From contig CALNXQ010000005.1 in NCBI GenBank assembly GCA_942490535.1, positions 1,364,001 through 1,428,000 of the forward strand: a stretch of DNA of 64,000 nucleotides, written 5' to 3'. The notes below the pieces were generated by a model. That model had not been told where the DNA came from. It was given only the letters and a program-made list of their open reading frames with translations, and did no database searches. A program made the translations under genes and the position numbers. Of the stretch, positions 34,507 through 44,006 are shown piece after piece (position 1 is the first letter of the stretch; each line of letters opens with the position of its first letter). The stretch is from JAEINY01 sp942490535 (GTDB taxonomy: Bacteria; Bacteroidota; Bacteroidia; Bacteroidales; Marinilabiliaceae).

Positions 34507-35898
34507 ATGTTTGCAAAAGACGTTTATATAAACCGACGCAAGAAGTTGGTAAACAAAGTAAAATCAGGTTTAATCCTGATGATGGGTAACAACGATTCAC
34601 CCATGAACTACCCGGACAATGTGTATCATTTCCGTCAGGACAGTACTTTTTTGTATTTCTTCGGCATCGATTTGCAGAACCACGCGGCCATCATTGATAT
34701 CGATAATAATAAGGAATACTTGTTGGGTGATGATTTGTCGGTGGGCCACATTATTTGGATGGGACCACAACCCACCATGGTGGAGAAGGCTGCTCAGGTA
34801 GGTGTGGAGAACATCCGTTCCATGGCGGACTTGCCAAAAATGATTGACGAGGCTATTAAGCAAGGACGAAAGGTCCATTATAATCCACCATACCGTGGCG
34901 AAACCATCATGCAAATGAGCGATTTGTTTGGTATTCACCATTCCCGCGTGAGAGATTATGCCTCTTTAGAATATACGAAAGCTTGTATTGATATCCGTTC
35001 CATTAAAGAGCCTTGCGAAATTGAAGAGATGGAACGTCACATGGCAACGGCTTATCAAATGCATACGACAGCCATGAAGATGGCCCATGCCGGTGTAACG
35101 GAGCAGCAAATAACCGGAGCTGTGGAAGGGGCTTCCATTTCAGGAGGCGGGATGGTGTCCTTCCCCGTAATTTGTAGCATGAGAGGGGAGACTTTGCACA
35201 ACCATGATCACAGCAATACCTTGAATAATGGAGATCTGTTATTGGTGGATGCCGGTAGTGAATCCCCATTGCATTATGCCACCGATCATACCCGTACCAT
35301 TCCAGTGGGTGGTACCTTCTCGCAACGTCAGCGGGAGATTTACCAAATTGTATTGGATGCCAATAATGCTTCCCGTGAAGCTACCAAGCCGGGAGTGGCT
35401 TATCGTGAGGCTCACCTGGTTGCTGCCCGCACCATTGCTGCCGGACTAAAAGATCTGGGCTTGATGAAAGGTGATGTGGACGAGGCCGTGGCACAAGGGG
35501 CTCACGCCATGTTCTTCCCGCACGGTTTGGGGCACATGATTGGTCTGGATGTGCATGACATGGAAGATTATAACGATACCTTGGTGGGATACGACGATGA
35601 GGTACAACGCAGCACTCAGTTTGGATTGGCTGCTTTGCGTTTGGGCCGTAAGTTGCAACCAAACTTCGTGGTGACCAACGAGCCGGGGTGTTATTTTATC
35701 CCTGCATTGATCGATAGCTGGAAGGCTGAGAAAAAATGTGAAGCCTTTATCAATTACGATAAAGTGGAGACGTATAAAGATTTTGGTGGCATTCGTCTGG
35801 AAGATGACATCCTGGTGACCGATACCGGATGTCGCATTCTGGGTGAGCGTATTCCAATCACCATCGAAGAAGTGGAAGCCACCGTCAAAGGCAAATAA
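34507..35898 (+). CDS. M24 family metallopeptidase (Xaa-Pro aminopeptidase type)
   Basis: A two-metal aminopeptidase removing N-terminal residues before proline. The ATG at 34507 gives MFAKDVYINRRKKLVNKV (463 residues); the ATG at 34471 adds 12 unlikely residues. An N-terminal creatinase-like domain (residues 1-160) precedes the pita-bread domain. Metal ligands are visible in LLVDAGSESPLHYATDHTRT, in the His of HGLGHMIGLDVHD, in the Glu of TNEPGCYF, and in IRLEDDILVT. No signal peptide is present, so it is cytoplasmic. The C1 peptidase gene follows in the same direction. Confidence 0.94.
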   Translation: MFAKDVYINRRKKLVNKVKSGLILMMGNNDSPMNYPDNVYHFRQDSTFLYFFGIDLQNHAAIIDIDNNKEYLLGDDLSVGHIIWMGPQPTMVEKAAQVGVENIRSMADLPKMIDEAIKQGRKVHYNPPYRGETIMQMSDLFGIHHSRVRDYASLEYTKACIDIRSIKEPCEIEEMERHMATAYQMHTTAMKMAHAGVTEQQITGAVEGASISGGGMVSFPVICSMRGETLHNHDHSNTLNNGDLLLVDAGSESPLHYATDHTRTIPVGGTFSQRQREIYQIVLDANNASREATKPGVAYREAHLVAARTIAAGLKDLGLMKGDVDEAVAQGAHAMFFPHGLGHMIGLDVHDMEDYNDTLVGYDDEVQRSTQFGLAALRLGRKLQPNFVVTNEPGCYFIPALIDSWKAEKKCEAFINYDKVETYKDFGGIRLEDDILVTDTGCRILGERIPITIEEVEATVKGK

Positions 35899-35976
35899 TA
35901 GAAAACCCAAAACCAATCTATGAAAGGGGCGGTCTTCTTCAAGGTAAGAAGGCCACCTTTCTATAAAAAAATCAGC

Positions 35977-37104
35977 ATGATACGATTGAAAACCTTAGGC
36001 ATTGCTTTATCAGGTATATTGTTGATAAGCAATTTACAGGCACAAGAGCAAAAAGAAAAAAGTGCTTTTGAATTTACGCCTGTCCATGACATTAAAACCA
36101 CTCCGGTGAAAAGTCAGGATCGGACCGGTACTTGTTGGTCCTATAGCACCACTTCATTCATCGAAACGGAAGTAATCCGTCACGGGGGTCCTGAATTGGA
36201 TCTATCGGAAATGTATTTTGTTCGTTTTGCGTATCCGGAGAAAGCCCGTCTTTTTACCTTGGTTCATGGAAAAGGTAATTTCAGTGAGGGCGGTCAGGCC
36301 CATGACGTGATGAACGTGGTTAAAACACAAGGTATGGCTACAGAAGACGCATTCCCGGGACGTCGTGACCTCACCAAACCGCACAATCATTCTGAACTGG
36401 CTTCGACGCAAACAGCCATTCTGGAAAATTACATGAAGCAGAAAAATGCCCGTCCTTCGTATCAATGGACCGAAGTCTTAAATTCGGTATTGGATGTGTA
36501 TATGGGCGAACTGCCCAAGACTGTGGAAGTGGCCGGTAAAGCCATGTCGCCTGTGGCCTTTGCGCAAGAGATGAAGATCAATGCCGATGATTATGTGGAG
36601 TTAACATCTTATGCCCACCATCCCTGGTATAGCACCTTTAGTTTGGAAATACCGGATAACTGGTCGCATGATGATTATTACAACCTACCCCTGGATGAGT
36701 TGATGCAAGTGATGAATCAGGCGCTGGAAAATGGCTATTCATTTGTTTGGGATGGCGATGTCAGTGAAAAATTTTTTCAGCATAAAAAGGGAGCTGCCAT
36801 CGTGCCTGAAGCGGACGATGCGGAAATGAAACCTCAGGCTGAGAAAAAGATTGATCAGTTGGTACGCCAGGAAGCCTTCATGTCATGGAATTCTACCGAT
36901 GATCATTTGATGCACATCACTGGTTTGTCAAAGGATCAGGAAGGAACGGTTTATTACAAAACAAAAAATAGCTGGGGTGATAAGAGTAATGAATTTGGCG
37001 GGTATTTATACATGTCGGAGAGTTACATGCGTTTGCACACAGTGGCCATCATGGTTCACAAGGATGCTTTACCCAAAGAGATTGCAAAGAAAATACTGAA
37101 GTAA
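35977..37104 (+). CDS. Exported C1-family peptidase (bleomycin hydrolase/PepC type)
   Basis: A papain-fold cysteine peptidase. Starting at the ATG at 35977 gives a signal peptide (MIRLKTLGIALSGILLISNLQAQ); the track start 57 bp earlier would bury it. The catalytic Cys53 lies in QDRTGTCWSYSTTSF, the histidine in HLMHITGL, and the asparagine in KTKNSWGDKSNEFGG, the order expected for bleomycin hydrolases. Unlike the classical cytoplasmic PepC it is exported, as is common in Bacteroidota. It follows the M24 peptidase by 78 bp, so the pair may share peptide turnover. Confidence 0.92.
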   Translation: MIRLKTLGIALSGILLISNLQAQEQKEKSAFEFTPVHDIKTTPVKSQDRTGTCWSYSTTSFIETEVIRHGGPELDLSEMYFVRFAYPEKARLFTLVHGKGNFSEGGQAHDVMNVVKTQGMATEDAFPGRRDLTKPHNHSELASTQTAILENYMKQKNARPSYQWTEVLNSVLDVYMGELPKTVEVAGKAMSPVAFAQEMKINADDYVELTSYAHHPWYSTFSLEIPDNWSHDDYYNLPLDELMQVMNQALENGYSFVWDGDVSEKFFQHKKGAAIVPEADDAEMKPQAEKKIDQLVRQEAFMSWNSTDDHLMHITGLSKDQEGTVYYKTKNSWGDKSNEFGGYLYMSESYMRLHTVAIMVHKDALPKEIAKKILK

Positions 37105-37110
37105 TAGAAT

Positions 37111-37136
37111 AAAAGGAGCTTTCGGGCTCCTTTTAT
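37111..37136. terminator. Bidirectional terminator
   Basis: The arms AAAAGGAGC and GCTCCTTTT enclose TTTCGG. It lies between the converging C1 peptidase and wzc genes. Confidence 0.88.
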
Positions 37137-39509
37137 TTAGCTCTGCTCATAGCCATAGCCGTATCCATACCCATACCCATATCCCGAACCGTATCCATAT
37201 TTATTGCGGTTCACATGAATATCGTTGATGACGATTCCGCAATGATCAACGCCCCTTCTTTTTAGGTCTCGCAGCAAGTGCTTTAAATGGCGAACACGGG
37301 TTTTATTGTGGCGTACTACCAACATCATTAAATCAGCATGCTTATAGAGTAAGAAACCATCGGAAACACGGCCCAGTGGCGCGGTATCCAAAATGATGGT
37401 ATCGTAGTGGTTTTTGAGGTAAGCAAAAAGATCTTCCGTTTTGGAGTCCTTGGCAATCAATTCAGCCGGATTGGGGGGAATAGGCCCTGTTAATAGATAA
37501 TCCAGGTTGGCTTGTGGTGATGAAAGAATAATCTCCTTATAATCCTTCTTGCCATTATAATACATGGAAAGTCCCCCATTTTCGTTGGCACTCTCAATGT
37601 AGGCGTTCAATTTAGGTTTCCTCAAATCGTATCCAATGATGATGGTTTTGTTTTCGTTCTGTGCAAAACTGGCAGCCAGGTTGAGGGATAAGAAGCTCTT
37701 TCCTTCCTCAATATTGGTGGAAGTGACCAAAATAACCTGGCCTTTCTTTTTTTTCGGGTTCAGAAAGTTGTAGGAGGTGCGCAGTGACCGGAATGATTCG
37801 GAGACTAATGATTGCGGGCGTTGGTGTACAATGAAGTTGGAATTGTATTTATTGTGAATAATGTGGCCCAGAATGGGATAATCGGTAATGGATTCAATGT
37901 CTTTATTCTCGTAAACCTTGTCGTTAAAGTAGATGAGAATAAAGATGATTCCGGCCGCAAAGCCTAAACCATATAGAATGAATCGGGCATAAATTTGCGT
38001 AATCAAGGGTTCCACCAACTGGTAGTTGTTAGGTCGTGCCAGGTCCAATACTTCATTGGATGGCAGGTTGGAAGCCTTCATGATTTGCATTTCCGATCGT
38101 TTCGTCAGCAAAAAGGTGTAAAGGTCTTCATTGATGGTGTGTTTCCGTTGCAGGGAAATAAATTGCTGTTGATCTTGCGGTAAATAATCCAACTCTTTTT
38201 TAATGGAAGAGATGCGCTGCTGAAGCTGTGCTTGTTCGTGATTCAAATTATTATTAGCCGCATTGATGGTCTCCTGTACCGTTTTTTTCAGGTTTTCAAT
38301 TTTCATGCGGTTGGCTGTGAGGATCGGTGTTTCTTGCAGCGTACGGCTGGAAATTTCGCCATATTCAAACAGGGCTACATTGATCTGATCAAGTAAGTCA
38401 TTGAGGTAGGGGTTATTTATTTTGAGGGCAGAAGGCAGCACAATGTCTTCCAGCGCTTTATTTTCTTCGAGGAATTTGATTAAATAATCGTAGTATTTTC
38501 GTTGCATCTGCAATTCAGTCATCTGTTCTTCTAAAACAGATAAGCGATTGTAGATATAGTCACTCTTATAATCCAAATCCAATCCTCCTTTTGCGTGAAT
38601 AAAGGCTTGAATGGTTTTTTCGGATTGGTAGAGCGAATCATGTATCTCCGTAATTTGAGAGTCAATGAAGCGAATGGTGTTTGAGGCAATGTTGTTTTTG
38701 CGTTCAATACCCTTTTTTAAATATTCCCGGGTTAAGGCATTTAAAAAATTGGTGCCTTGCACAATGTTATCTGTTTTAAGTTTCAGGCGCATGATGGAAG
38801 AGCCGTCTTCTTCACTGATGGTAAACCGCCTGAATTGATTAATGAGTGCGTCGTAGGAGTTAAATTGAAAATAGTAATCCGGACTTTTTTCATATGCCAG
38901 GGACGTGCCCTTATTCACAAGAACGGTAAAGTCGTACCAGGGAGCCGATAATGGCTGACCGGGTTTTATCAATGTGTCAAGTTGGAGATGCGTGATGGTA
39001 TTAATGACCCTTTCATGGGTATAGGCGTAAATCTGTCCCGCTTCACACGTGGCCCATACCCGGCAGGTGGAGTCATTGATAAACTGAATATTGAATGGCA
39101 CATTTATCAATTGCGGGGAGTAAGGGCTCCATTCAATGGTGAAATAAGAATAGGGGTACAGGCGTTCCGGAAGATAGCGTCCTTGTTGATAGCACGAAAC
39201 TTCGAAATCCAAATGTTTGATGGTCCGCCGCACCAATTCATAGGAGTGCAATATGCCCATCTCATTCTTAATTTTGAGAGACTGTCCCGTCAATTCACCC
39301 AAGCCAATGATGGCTTGGGGATCCGTTGACTTTTCATCTTGAATGAGGAGTGTCGTACTAACTTCGTATTTGGGTACTGTTGAAACTGATCTGTAATAGG
39401 CAAAGCCAATGGCCAGGAATAAGGAGATGACTAATACGGGCCAGTATTTAATTGCCTTAAAAAAGAGCCCCAGATAGTATTCCGGTTGATTCTTTGATTG
39501 TTCATGCAT
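37137..39509 (-). CDS. wzc: Wzc-type polysaccharide co-polymerase and tyrosine autokinase
   Basis: An inner-membrane chain-length regulator and BY-kinase of 790 residues. The N-terminal Wzz domain follows a first membrane helix (WPVLVISLFLAIGFAYY). A long coiled-coil region (about 290-450) ends at a second helix (FILYGLGFAAGIIFILIYF, near 505). The cytosolic kinase has Walker A TSTNIEEGKSFLSLNLA near 595, Walker A' IIIGYDLRKPKLN, and Walker B TIILDTAPLG. The tyrosine cluster is a striking glycine-tyrosine tail (GYGSGYGYGYGYGYGYEQS). Autophosphorylation of that tail normally controls capsule/exopolysaccharide assembly with Wza. It is the last gene of the export operon, 14 bp after wza. Confidence 0.95.
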   Translation of the reverse strand: MHEQSKNQPEYYLGLFFKAIKYWPVLVISLFLAIGFAYYRSVSTVPKYEVSTTLLIQDEKSTDPQAIIGLGELTGQSLKIKNEMGILHSYELVRRTIKHLDFEVSCYQQGRYLPERLYPYSYFTIEWSPYSPQLINVPFNIQFINDSTCRVWATCEAGQIYAYTHERVINTITHLQLDTLIKPGQPLSAPWYDFTVLVNKGTSLAYEKSPDYYFQFNSYDALINQFRRFTISEEDGSSIMRLKLKTDNIVQGTNFLNALTREYLKKGIERKNNIASNTIRFIDSQITEIHDSLYQSEKTIQAFIHAKGGLDLDYKSDYIYNRLSVLEEQMTELQMQRKYYDYLIKFLEENKALEDIVLPSALKINNPYLNDLLDQINVALFEYGEISSRTLQETPILTANRMKIENLKKTVQETINAANNNLNHEQAQLQQRISSIKKELDYLPQDQQQFISLQRKHTINEDLYTFLLTKRSEMQIMKASNLPSNEVLDLARPNNYQLVEPLITQIYARFILYGLGFAAGIIFILIYFNDKVYENKDIESITDYPILGHIIHNKYNSNFIVHQRPQSLVSESFRSLRTSYNFLNPKKKKGQVILVTSTNIEEGKSFLSLNLAASFAQNENKTIIIGYDLRKPKLNAYIESANENGGLSMYYNGKKDYKEIILSSPQANLDYLLTGPIPPNPAELIAKDSKTEDLFAYLKNHYDTIILDTAPLGRVSDGFLLYKHADLMMLVVRHNKTRVRHLKHLLRDLKRRGVDHCGIVINDIHVNRNKYGYGSGYGYGYGYGYGYEQS

Positions 39510-39523
39510 AAATGGATGAGCTA

Positions 39524-40300
39524 TTAATCCGTGACAATGGCATAGATGGACAGGCCTATTCCTAATATTCCAAATATTAAACCATAAGGGAATTTCTCGA
39601 ATACAAAGGACTTGGATCCCCTTGGCGCCACATAGATGACGTCATCGGGCATCAGGAAGAGGTGTTCTGATTCCAGGACTCCATTATCGGTTAAATCCAA
39701 GTATTTAACCATACTGCCATTGGGACTCTTTCGCACCAGCACTACCTTTTCAGCAGCACCAAAATCAGTGATGCCACCGGCCATACCTAAGGCCTGAAGG
39801 ATGGTTATTTCATCCCGGTCAATGGTAAAGGTGCCTGGGCTTTTTACTTCGCCTAATAAGGATATGTTGAAGTTCACCAGCTTGGCATATACTTTCACAT
39901 CTTTAAAGTAGGCTTGAAGCGCTTCTTCAATGCTTTTTTGTGCATCGTTGATGGTGAGTCCCTTGACCATGATTTTACCTACAAACGAGTAATTCACATA
40001 GCCTTCTTCATCCACTTTGTAAGAATTCAGGTAGATGTAGGATTGATTCATTAATTCCGGAAAGTCGGATTGAAAAAAGCGACTGGTTTGCGCATCCGAA
40101 CTAAATATTTTTATGTAGAGATGATCCCCGAAGTTAATTTTATAGGCATCGCGTTGTGCATTGATAATCTCTTGGGAATAATCAGTAATGGATTTTTCCT
40201 GCATCAACTGCACTTTCTTTAAGTTTACGCATGAGGATGAAGCAATGATGATCAGTCCCAAAGTAATTCTCATCAAGTTTTGAAGTAGTACTCTTTTCAT
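39524..40300 (-). CDS. wza: Wza-type polysaccharide export lipoprotein
   Basis: An outer-membrane export channel subunit. The 258 residues start with a lipoprotein signal whose lipobox cysteine is in IIASSSCVNLKK. The Poly_export domain (AYKINFGDHLYIKIFS, GYVNYSFVGKIMVKGLTINDAQKSI) and an SLBB domain (NISLLGEVKSPGTFTI, LQALGMAGGITDFGA) follow. A short hydrophobic C-terminal helix (GLIFGILGIGLSIYAIV) follows, as is common in Bacteroidota Wza. It is tightly spaced, 12 bp from the SPOR-like gene upstream and 14 bp from wzc downstream. Confidence 0.95.
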   Translation of the reverse strand: MKRVLLQNLMRITLGLIIIASSSCVNLKKVQLMQEKSITDYSQEIINAQRDAYKINFGDHLYIKIFSSDAQTSRFFQSDFPELMNQSYIYLNSYKVDEEGYVNYSFVGKIMVKGLTINDAQKSIEEALQAYFKDVKVYAKLVNFNISLLGEVKSPGTFTIDRDEITILQALGMAGGITDFGAAEKVVLVRKSPNGSMVKYLDLTDNGVLESEHLFLMPDDVIYVAPRGSKSFVFEKFPYGLIFGILGIGLSIYAIVTD

Positions 40301-40312
40301 AGCTTTATCTGT

Positions 40313-42040
40313 TTAATTTTCTTTTAGTTTTCTGAATGCCTCTGTCATCTCAATTTTCTCATTATTGAAGTAAGCCACGATAAATGATTTGGTAATACCT
40401 ATCTGTTGCCATCTTTTCCTGGCTTCAGAGTAGGAGGAGCCAACTATTAATTGATATTTATACCACTGATCTTCCTGAATTTCACGAATGCTACCTGCCG
40501 TATTTTTAGTTAACTGTTTGATCTGAAAACCGGATAGCGGATCGCGTGATGCCGCTATTTGAACCACGAATGTGAGACCGCTCACTACTTGGTTAGGGAT
40601 GACGGTTGTTTTTGACCTTAGTGTTTTCCAAAGAATTAGTTTTTCATTGCCGGCATAGGGCACGATGAATGCCCCTTCTACGTCCGTATTATTGAGTGTT
40701 TTAAGGGCTTCCGAAAAAGATGCCGTTTTTCCGATCTGATATTTATACCAGTCTTCCTCAATCCGTGTATAGATGGAATCACCACCTTTGTAGAACGTCA
40801 GGATGAACTCCCCTGTTAATGGCGATCGGCTGGCTGCGATTTGTATGAAATATAACGTTTCATTGGTGGTTGACGGTTCTAAAAGAGGATTTGCAGCGAT
40901 TGATTTAGAATCATCCTTGGACAGATTGCTTGTTGTTTGGCGCGAATCAAATTTCTCTTTGACACGGATGTCATTGGACGTGTTATGCTTTTTTGATATA
41001 TCCACTTTTGCCAACTGTTGATCGGTATCAATGGGATTGCCGGATGTAGTTGGAGGTATTTCTGTACGGCTTAGTTCTGTCCATTGATTCAGATAAATGG
41101 CCCAATAACGTTTTAAGGATGACTTATCGTAGAGACTTACCATTTGATGTGGAAACAAGGAGTCTTGCGCTGCGTGTGTGAATAAAGTATCATTTTGGAG
41201 GTATTGAAAGTTTTGATTCCAAACCGTATTGAGTTGTCTCTGTAAAGCCGTATCGATTTCAAAGACGGGAGTTGAAGCCTGATGTTCCGACGAAAGTTCA
41301 GGTATCTCGGGATGAGCTTTGGCAATGGAATCGGGTTCAAAATAGAAGTCTTTGGTTTCACTTGTAAAAGGGCTGTAGCCTTTTGTAACCGTATCGGCTT
41401 GGGCCACTTCTACCTTTTTAGAGGAAGCTACTCCTTTAATGAGATAGTTGATGTCAGACTCCGGGATGCCATATCGTTCAGCAACCTTTTTAACAGAAAT
41501 GGGTGGACCAAAGAAGGATTTAGTACTTTCATCAACTTCATGAATAGCCTTCATTAATTTTAATCCAGCAAGTCCTCTGTCCTGATATTGAATAGCAGTT
41601 TGGTAGGCTTTTAGTATGGTATCCGGAATATTCAGTTGTTGTGCATTTTCTATACGCCGCAGACTTGCATTGAATTGCGTATCAGCATTGGTCTGAATGG
41701 TTTGATAGAGTTTCCGAATGTCTTCTTTGGGCGGCGTAGATTGATTTAATGAATCAATGACGACTGAATAATAATCCGCGCGTAATTGTTTGGCTTCAAG
41801 AAGTAAGGAGAAAGCTGCTATTTTCTCATGAATTACAAGGGAATCTTGACGATTGATTGTATCGTTTTCTATTTGATGAAGTATAAATTCCGCCTCTTCC
41901 TTTAAAGCTTTGGATTGTTTCCACAATGTACGGGCAGTATCTGGTGTTGCAACATGATAAGCCGTCCCCTGCATATGCTGCGTGCAGAAAATTATGAATA
42001 GTAAGTAGAGGCTTTTTTTGTATAAACGATAGTAAGCCAT
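40313..42040 (-). CDS. Periplasmic protein with two SPOR-like domains
   Basis: An exported protein of 575 residues with a signal-like N-terminus (SLYLLFIIFCTQHMQGTA). The first 200 residues are helical, with coiled-coil character (WKQSKALKEEAEFILHQIEND). A low-complexity middle follows, then two related C-terminal domains: one from about 395 (FIQIAASRSPLTGEF...EDWYKYQIGKTASFSEALKTL) and one from about 490 (FVVQIAASRDPLSGF...DQWYKYQLIVGSSYSEARKRW). These look like SPOR folds, which bind denuded peptidoglycan glycans. It is in one operon with wza and wzc, so it may anchor the export machine to the cell wall (inference). No named family is certain. Confidence 0.7.
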   Translation of the reverse strand: MAYYRLYKKSLYLLFIIFCTQHMQGTAYHVATPDTARTLWKQSKALKEEAEFILHQIENDTINRQDSLVIHEKIAAFSLLLEAKQLRADYYSVVIDSLNQSTPPKEDIRKLYQTIQTNADTQFNASLRRIENAQQLNIPDTILKAYQTAIQYQDRGLAGLKLMKAIHEVDESTKSFFGPPISVKKVAERYGIPESDINYLIKGVASSKKVEVAQADTVTKGYSPFTSETKDFYFEPDSIAKAHPEIPELSSEHQASTPVFEIDTALQRQLNTVWNQNFQYLQNDTLFTHAAQDSLFPHQMVSLYDKSSLKRYWAIYLNQWTELSRTEIPPTTSGNPIDTDQQLAKVDISKKHNTSNDIRVKEKFDSRQTTSNLSKDDSKSIAANPLLEPSTTNETLYFIQIAASRSPLTGEFILTFYKGGDSIYTRIEEDWYKYQIGKTASFSEALKTLNNTDVEGAFIVPYAGNEKLILWKTLRSKTTVIPNQVVSGLTFVVQIAASRDPLSGFQIKQLTKNTAGSIREIQEDQWYKYQLIVGSSYSEARKRWQQIGITKSFIVAYFNNEKIEMTEAFRKLKEN

Positions 42041-42171
42041 GTTTTTACATCCTTGGTGATAAGCTGCTCAAATGCACATTATGATTTGAGCAAAAAAAAG
42101 TTACAAATTAATTGTAAGGATGTAAATAGCGAGTGAATATTTTAATGGAATGTTTTTGTCTCAGGAAGGGG

Positions 42172-43134
42172 CTATTTGTTCGCACAAAGAGCTAAAGCCT
42201 TTTGCATGCTTATCTTCTTGCCATTATAGTAGGCTACCGGAAAACAGACATCAGAGCCAAATTGCAGCCACATTTGGTGGGTTTCCTGATAAGAAGAGCC
42301 GACGATGTACTGATATTTATACCATTCTCCTTCGATCACTTCCTGCAGGTTGCCGTTTGTCTTTTTTTGAAAATGAGCCAGAATGTCCGGATTCAATGGA
42401 CCTTTTGATGCCGCCAGTTGTATGGTAAAGACAAGTTGGCTCTCCGTGTTGGTGTTATTTTCGAAGGATGGAGCAGGGGTTGGCGTCGCTGGCTCTAAAC
42501 TCGGCGTCGTTGGTGCCTTTGGTGTATCTGCCTCGGCAAAAAGCGAACTCATGGCATTTATAGATTGATTGTATTTAAGGCTTAACGCATCATACTGCTG
42601 TTTCGTTTTATAGGCATTTAAACAAGAGTCGCTCTCATTATTTTTAAATGTATCATAGAGCATTTGATATCCCACTGTGGCCAACGAAAGATCATGACAC
42701 GCTTGTTGGTAGTTTTCTATCTTTGCAGGGGTTTCAAGGCTTTGAGTTTCAATTTTAGTGACAATGGAAGTGGAGGATTTAATCAAGCGGTCAGCATTAC
42801 TTAAGATGGTAGCACTGACATCAGCAAACGAATTTTCATTGGTATTTTGATGGATGAGTTGACTCAACATACTGGCATATACCTGTTGTTTTAAAGTATG
42901 TGATCGATATAAGAGGGCATAGGCGTGTACATGTTGTTGGGAAAGCGATTCGTTGGTATTGGTTAATATATAATCGGCCTGTAACTTTAATGAATTGGCC
43001 TCCATCAGTTTTTGTTGAATGTTATTCAAGGCATCTTCATCCGCATGCAGATGCACAGGAAGAGAAGAAATTAAAAGAATTAGGAAGATGTACTGAAATG
43101 ACTTTAATGCGTTGAAAATTAATTCTTGAGGCAT
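42172..43134 (-). CDS. Periplasmic protein with one SPOR-like domain, paralogue of its neighbour
   Basis: From the ATG at 43134 the protein is 320 residues with a signal peptide (FQYIFLILLISSLPVHLHA). A helical region (LNNIQQKLMEANSLKLQADYIL) resembles that of the downstream gene. A proline/threonine-rich linker follows (APTTPSLEPATPTPAPS), then one SPOR-like domain near 240 (FTIQLAASKGPLNPD...GEWYKYQYIVGSSYQETHQMW). The same FxxQxAAS...WYKYQ...SSYxE pattern occurs twice in the 575-residue neighbour, so they are paralogues. It opens the export operon, 131 bp ahead of the larger paralogue. Confidence 0.7.
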   Translation of the reverse strand: MPQELIFNALKSFQYIFLILLISSLPVHLHADEDALNNIQQKLMEANSLKLQADYILTNTNESLSQQHVHAYALLYRSHTLKQQVYASMLSQLIHQNTNENSFADVSATILSNADRLIKSSTSIVTKIETQSLETPAKIENYQQACHDLSLATVGYQMLYDTFKNNESDSCLNAYKTKQQYDALSLKYNQSINAMSSLFAEADTPKAPTTPSLEPATPTPAPSFENNTNTESQLVFTIQLAASKGPLNPDILAHFQKKTNGNLQEVIEGEWYKYQYIVGSSYQETHQMWLQFGSDVCFPVAYYNGKKISMQKALALCANK

Positions 43135-43305
43135 GGTTTTGGTCAGCTTAAATTTTGCGCAAAGTATCACTTCAGTCTAAAAGGTGCAATTGGTATTTTA
43201 CGAAAAGTTTCTATTTTTAGGCTAGCGTGTGATTATCCTAGACCAATGGCCTAAACTCTTTGATGAATGATTATTTTGTAATGATCAGTAATAAGTTAAT
43301 TAAGG

Positions 43306-43950
43306 ATGAGTGAAACAACCTTTCAAGTAATAGAAGAATGGGTTAAGGCAAAACTGGCGATGTGTGAACCGGGTCATGATTGGTGGCACATTGAACGGGT
43401 GCGTAATAACGCCAGACAAATTCATGAAGCGGAAGGAGGGCATTGGGAAATTATCCATTTGGCCATTTTACTGCACGATGTGATTGATCCAAAATTTTTT
43501 CAGGAAGAGGAAGCTTTGCTTGAGGTAAAGCAATTATTGAGGGACAATAAAATTTCGGATTTGAACATCCAGCAGGTGTTAGCGATCATTAAAAATTGTT
43601 CTTTTTCAAAGGAGGTCGAAAAAAACAATTTGGATTCACTGGAATTCCGGATTGTGCAGGATGCCGATCGGTTAGATGCTATCGGCGCCATTGGCATTGC
43701 CCGGACCTTCAGCTATGGCGGCCAGAAAATGCGGCCCATGTATGATCCCGCCATTAAACCTGTAGACTATCACTCCACAGATGCCTATCGAAACAACGTA
43801 GCGCCAACCATCAATCACTTTTACGAAAAATTGTTACTCCTGAAAGACCTGATGAAAACCGATTCGGGAAAACGCATGGCCAGGCAACGACACCGTTTTA
43901 TGGAGAATTATTTGGAGCAGTTTTATAACGAATGGGACGGGAACCTTTAA
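43306..43950 (+). CDS. HD-domain phosphohydrolase (YedJ-like)
   Basis: A metal-dependent hydrolase of 214 residues. The HD motif is visible as GHDWWHIERV (first His), ILLHDVID (HD pair near 50) and the distal Asp in IVQDADRLDAIGAIGIAR. The YGG and PMYDP stretch after it is typical of the YedJ/uncharacterised HD family. The substrate is unknown; nucleotides or other phosphate esters are likely. It is encoded divergently from the export operon and 57 bp ahead of the PBP gene in the same direction. Confidence 0.9.
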   Translation: MSETTFQVIEEWVKAKLAMCEPGHDWWHIERVRNNARQIHEAEGGHWEIIHLAILLHDVIDPKFFQEEEALLEVKQLLRDNKISDLNIQQVLAIIKNCSFSKEVEKNNLDSLEFRIVQDADRLDAIGAIGIARTFSYGGQKMRPMYDPAIKPVDYHSTDAYRNNVAPTINHFYEKLLLLKDLMKTDSGKRMARQRHRFMENYLEQFYNEWDGNL

Positions 43951-44006
43951 CCAGTTTTCATGCGAACGTTCAATTTTTACTAATTTTAGCCTCTAAACCG
44001 ATTTGA

